A stretch of DNA of 5,542 nucleotides, taken from NCBI GenBank assembly GCA_964628435.1, contig CAZVON010000048.1, positions 1 through 5,542 on the forward strand, read 5' to 3'. The translations under genes and the position numbers were made by a program. This stretch comes from CAZVON01 sp964628435 (GTDB lineage Bacteria; Patescibacteriota; Microgenomatia; Levybacterales; UBA12049). Of this stretch, positions 5,065 through 5,542 are shown piece after piece. Within the stretch, counting starts at the first letter, position 1, and each line of letters begins with the position of its first letter. Below the pieces are notes generated by a model. That model saw only the letters and a program-made list of their open reading frames with translations, was not told where the DNA came from and did no database searches.

Positions 5065-5355
5065 TTAGTTTACCAGTGGAATAGAAAAGCTTTCAGTTTG
5101 ATTAGCTACTACAGTAGGAGGCACGAAAGTGTTATTTTGTTTTTGCCATCCTAGCCCTGAAAGAACTTCATCAACAGTTCCCATCTCTACAAGTTCACCA
5201 AAAAAAATATTAACAGCTTCAACAAAATTCTTTTGTGCTTCTTCGAAGGTTTTACCTGCCGTAGATAAATCCAACGCAGGCGTATAAGCCACAAAACTGC
5301 CTGCTTCTTTTAAAATTGACACTGGTAATGTAAATTGAATACTAACATTTTTCAT
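5065..5355 (-). CDS. hicB: HicB-like antitoxin
   Basis: This 96-aa protein carries the partly degraded RNase H fold typical of HicB_lk antitoxins (PF15919). The strands are VSIQFTLPVSILKEAGSFVA (4-23) and YTPALDLSTAGKTFEEAQKN (24-43), the latter with the family phrase PxLDLxTxGxTxEEA. A helix follows at VEAVNIFFGELVEMG (45-59), then VDEVLSGLGWQKQ (61-73). The last 25 residues (...FVPPTVVANQ...) show no recognisable ribbon-helix-helix or helix-turn-helix, so autorepression through the antitoxin is not evident. It is the first gene of the pair, opposite to the E. coli hicA-hicB order. Its ATG lies about two bases after the predicted transcription start, giving a leaderless message. Confidence 0.92.
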   Translation of the reverse strand: MKNVSIQFTLPVSILKEAGSFVAYTPALDLSTAGKTFEEAQKNFVEAVNIFFGELVEMGTVDEVLSGLGWQKQNNTFVPPTVVANQTESFSIPLVN

Positions 5356-5363
5356 ATATCTGT

Positions 5364-5372
5364 ATTATATCA
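5364..5372 (-). promoter_or_regulatory. Extended -10 promoter of hicBA
   Basis: On the minus strand TGATATAAT gives a consensus -10 TATAAT (5364-5369) with extended TG (5371-5372). No good -35 lies at 16-18 bases. The predicted start is near 5357, two bases before the hicB ATG (5355). No clear palindromic operator overlaps it. Confidence 0.65.
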
Positions 5373-5450
5373 CGAACTGCAAATATGCTTTTGATTACAT
5401 CAAGTTTTCAAATGCTGTTTTGTAAAAGACTAGCTCTTGTGCTTGGAGGT

Positions 5451-5459
5451 TGCTATAAT
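5451..5459 (+). promoter_or_regulatory. Extended -10 promoter at the right end
   Basis: TGCTATAAT provides an extended -10 (TG at 5451-5452, TATAAT at 5454-5459). The -35 position (5431-5436, TAGCTC) is poor. The predicted start is around 5466, at the beginning of the first hairpin. It would transcribe rightward out of the window, divergently from hicBA. Confidence 0.5.
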
Positions 5460-5460
5460 T

Positions 5461-5490
5461 GGTCCGAACATCGTTCGGTAGGCTACTCCC
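5461..5490. repeat. Right imperfect direct repeat flanking hicBA
   Basis: This is the partner of the repeat at 4773-4800; the shared core is TTCGGTAGGCTA followed by CCC. It contains the perfect inverted repeat CCGAAC-ATC-GTTCGG (5464-5478), which is only partly kept in the left copy. The two copies bracket roughly 660 bases holding hicA and hicB. Confidence 0.45.
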
Positions 5491-5541
5491 GAGTCAAACT
5501 CGGTTCCCCCGAGATTGACGAGGAGTCGCGTTTGACGCGAC
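5464..5541 (+). ncRNA. Candidate structured RNA or leader (partial, runs off window)
   Basis: Three perfect hairpins follow the promoter. The first is CCGAAC/GTTCGG (5464-5478) with loop ATC. The second is CCGAGT/ACTCGG (5489-5503) with loop CAA. The third is GTCGCG/CGCGAC (5525-5541), stem extendable by one pair. The CTCGG at 5499-5503 can pair instead with a second CCGAG at 5509-5513, so two folds exclude each other. No known RNA family is recognised. It could equally be a dispersed palindromic repeat; it is incomplete at the window edge. Confidence 0.4.
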
Positions 5542-5542
5542 A

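Noticed and set aside
5464..5478. LexA/DinR-type SOS box (CGAAC...GTTCG) at the right-end promoter
   Set aside because: The half-sites match, but the central spacer is three bases where the GAAC-N4-GTTC box needs four; a hairpin explains it as well.
1..5542. UGA recoded as Gly (code 25), suggested by absence of TGA stops
   Set aside because: Nine stops are too few to judge in an AT-rich genome; all families read complete without internal UGA, and the tRNA-Gly anticodon is the ordinary UCC.
1..5542. CRISPR array or transposase gene
   Set aside because: No regularly spaced direct repeats and no transposase or recombinase reading frame were seen on either strand.

Overview
This is an AT-rich bacterial window with short intergenic gaps, dominated by small or membrane proteins. 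It also has compact sigma70-type promoters, almost no Shine-Dalgarno motifs, and GC-rich palindromes dropped into AT-rich spacers. Together these suggest a streamlined genome, most plausibly a Patescibacteria (CPR) member such as a Parcubacteria-like lineage. That is an inference from style and gene content; no marker gene is present. The standard code fits: every recognised family reads through without an in-frame UGA, and the stops are TAA or TAG.

Layout. On the left, minus strand: tRNA-Gly(UCC) and a 55-residue CxxC mini-protein. Divergently, plus strand: an AI-2E family (UPF0118) permease. A plus-strand cluster follows: a PPC/DUF296 protein, a rhomboid intramembrane serine protease and a DUF2905 membrane protein. 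The gaps are 42 and 3 bases, so it is probably one transcript.

The centre (about 2867-3381) is the most unusual part. A good promoter is followed by a GC-rich hairpin and then the 5' half of a tRNA-His gene interrupted by a perfect 20-base palindrome. A small GIY-YIG nuclease gene comes next, and then a full-length tRNA-His(GUG) whose 5' half is identical to the fragment. Identity ends exactly at the 3' edge of the anticodon loop. The full-length tRNA keeps its stems but lacks the usual D-loop GG and the TTCRA T-loop. The nuclease has an in-frame stop inside its usual C-terminal GxGRE motif.

To the right lies a CNNM/DUF21-CBS-CorC_HlyC membrane protein (plus strand), then a convergent hicB-hicA toxin-antitoxin pair (minus strand, antitoxin first). 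Imperfect direct repeats of about 28-30 bases flank that pair. The window ends in a strong extended -10 promoter followed by strongly structured, mutually exclusive hairpins, cut off by the window edge.

Promoters are unusually legible. Several genes have TATAAT or a near match placed so that the predicted transcription start is only about 2-7 bases before the start codon. This implies leaderless or near-leaderless mRNAs and settles the start of the AI-2E gene.
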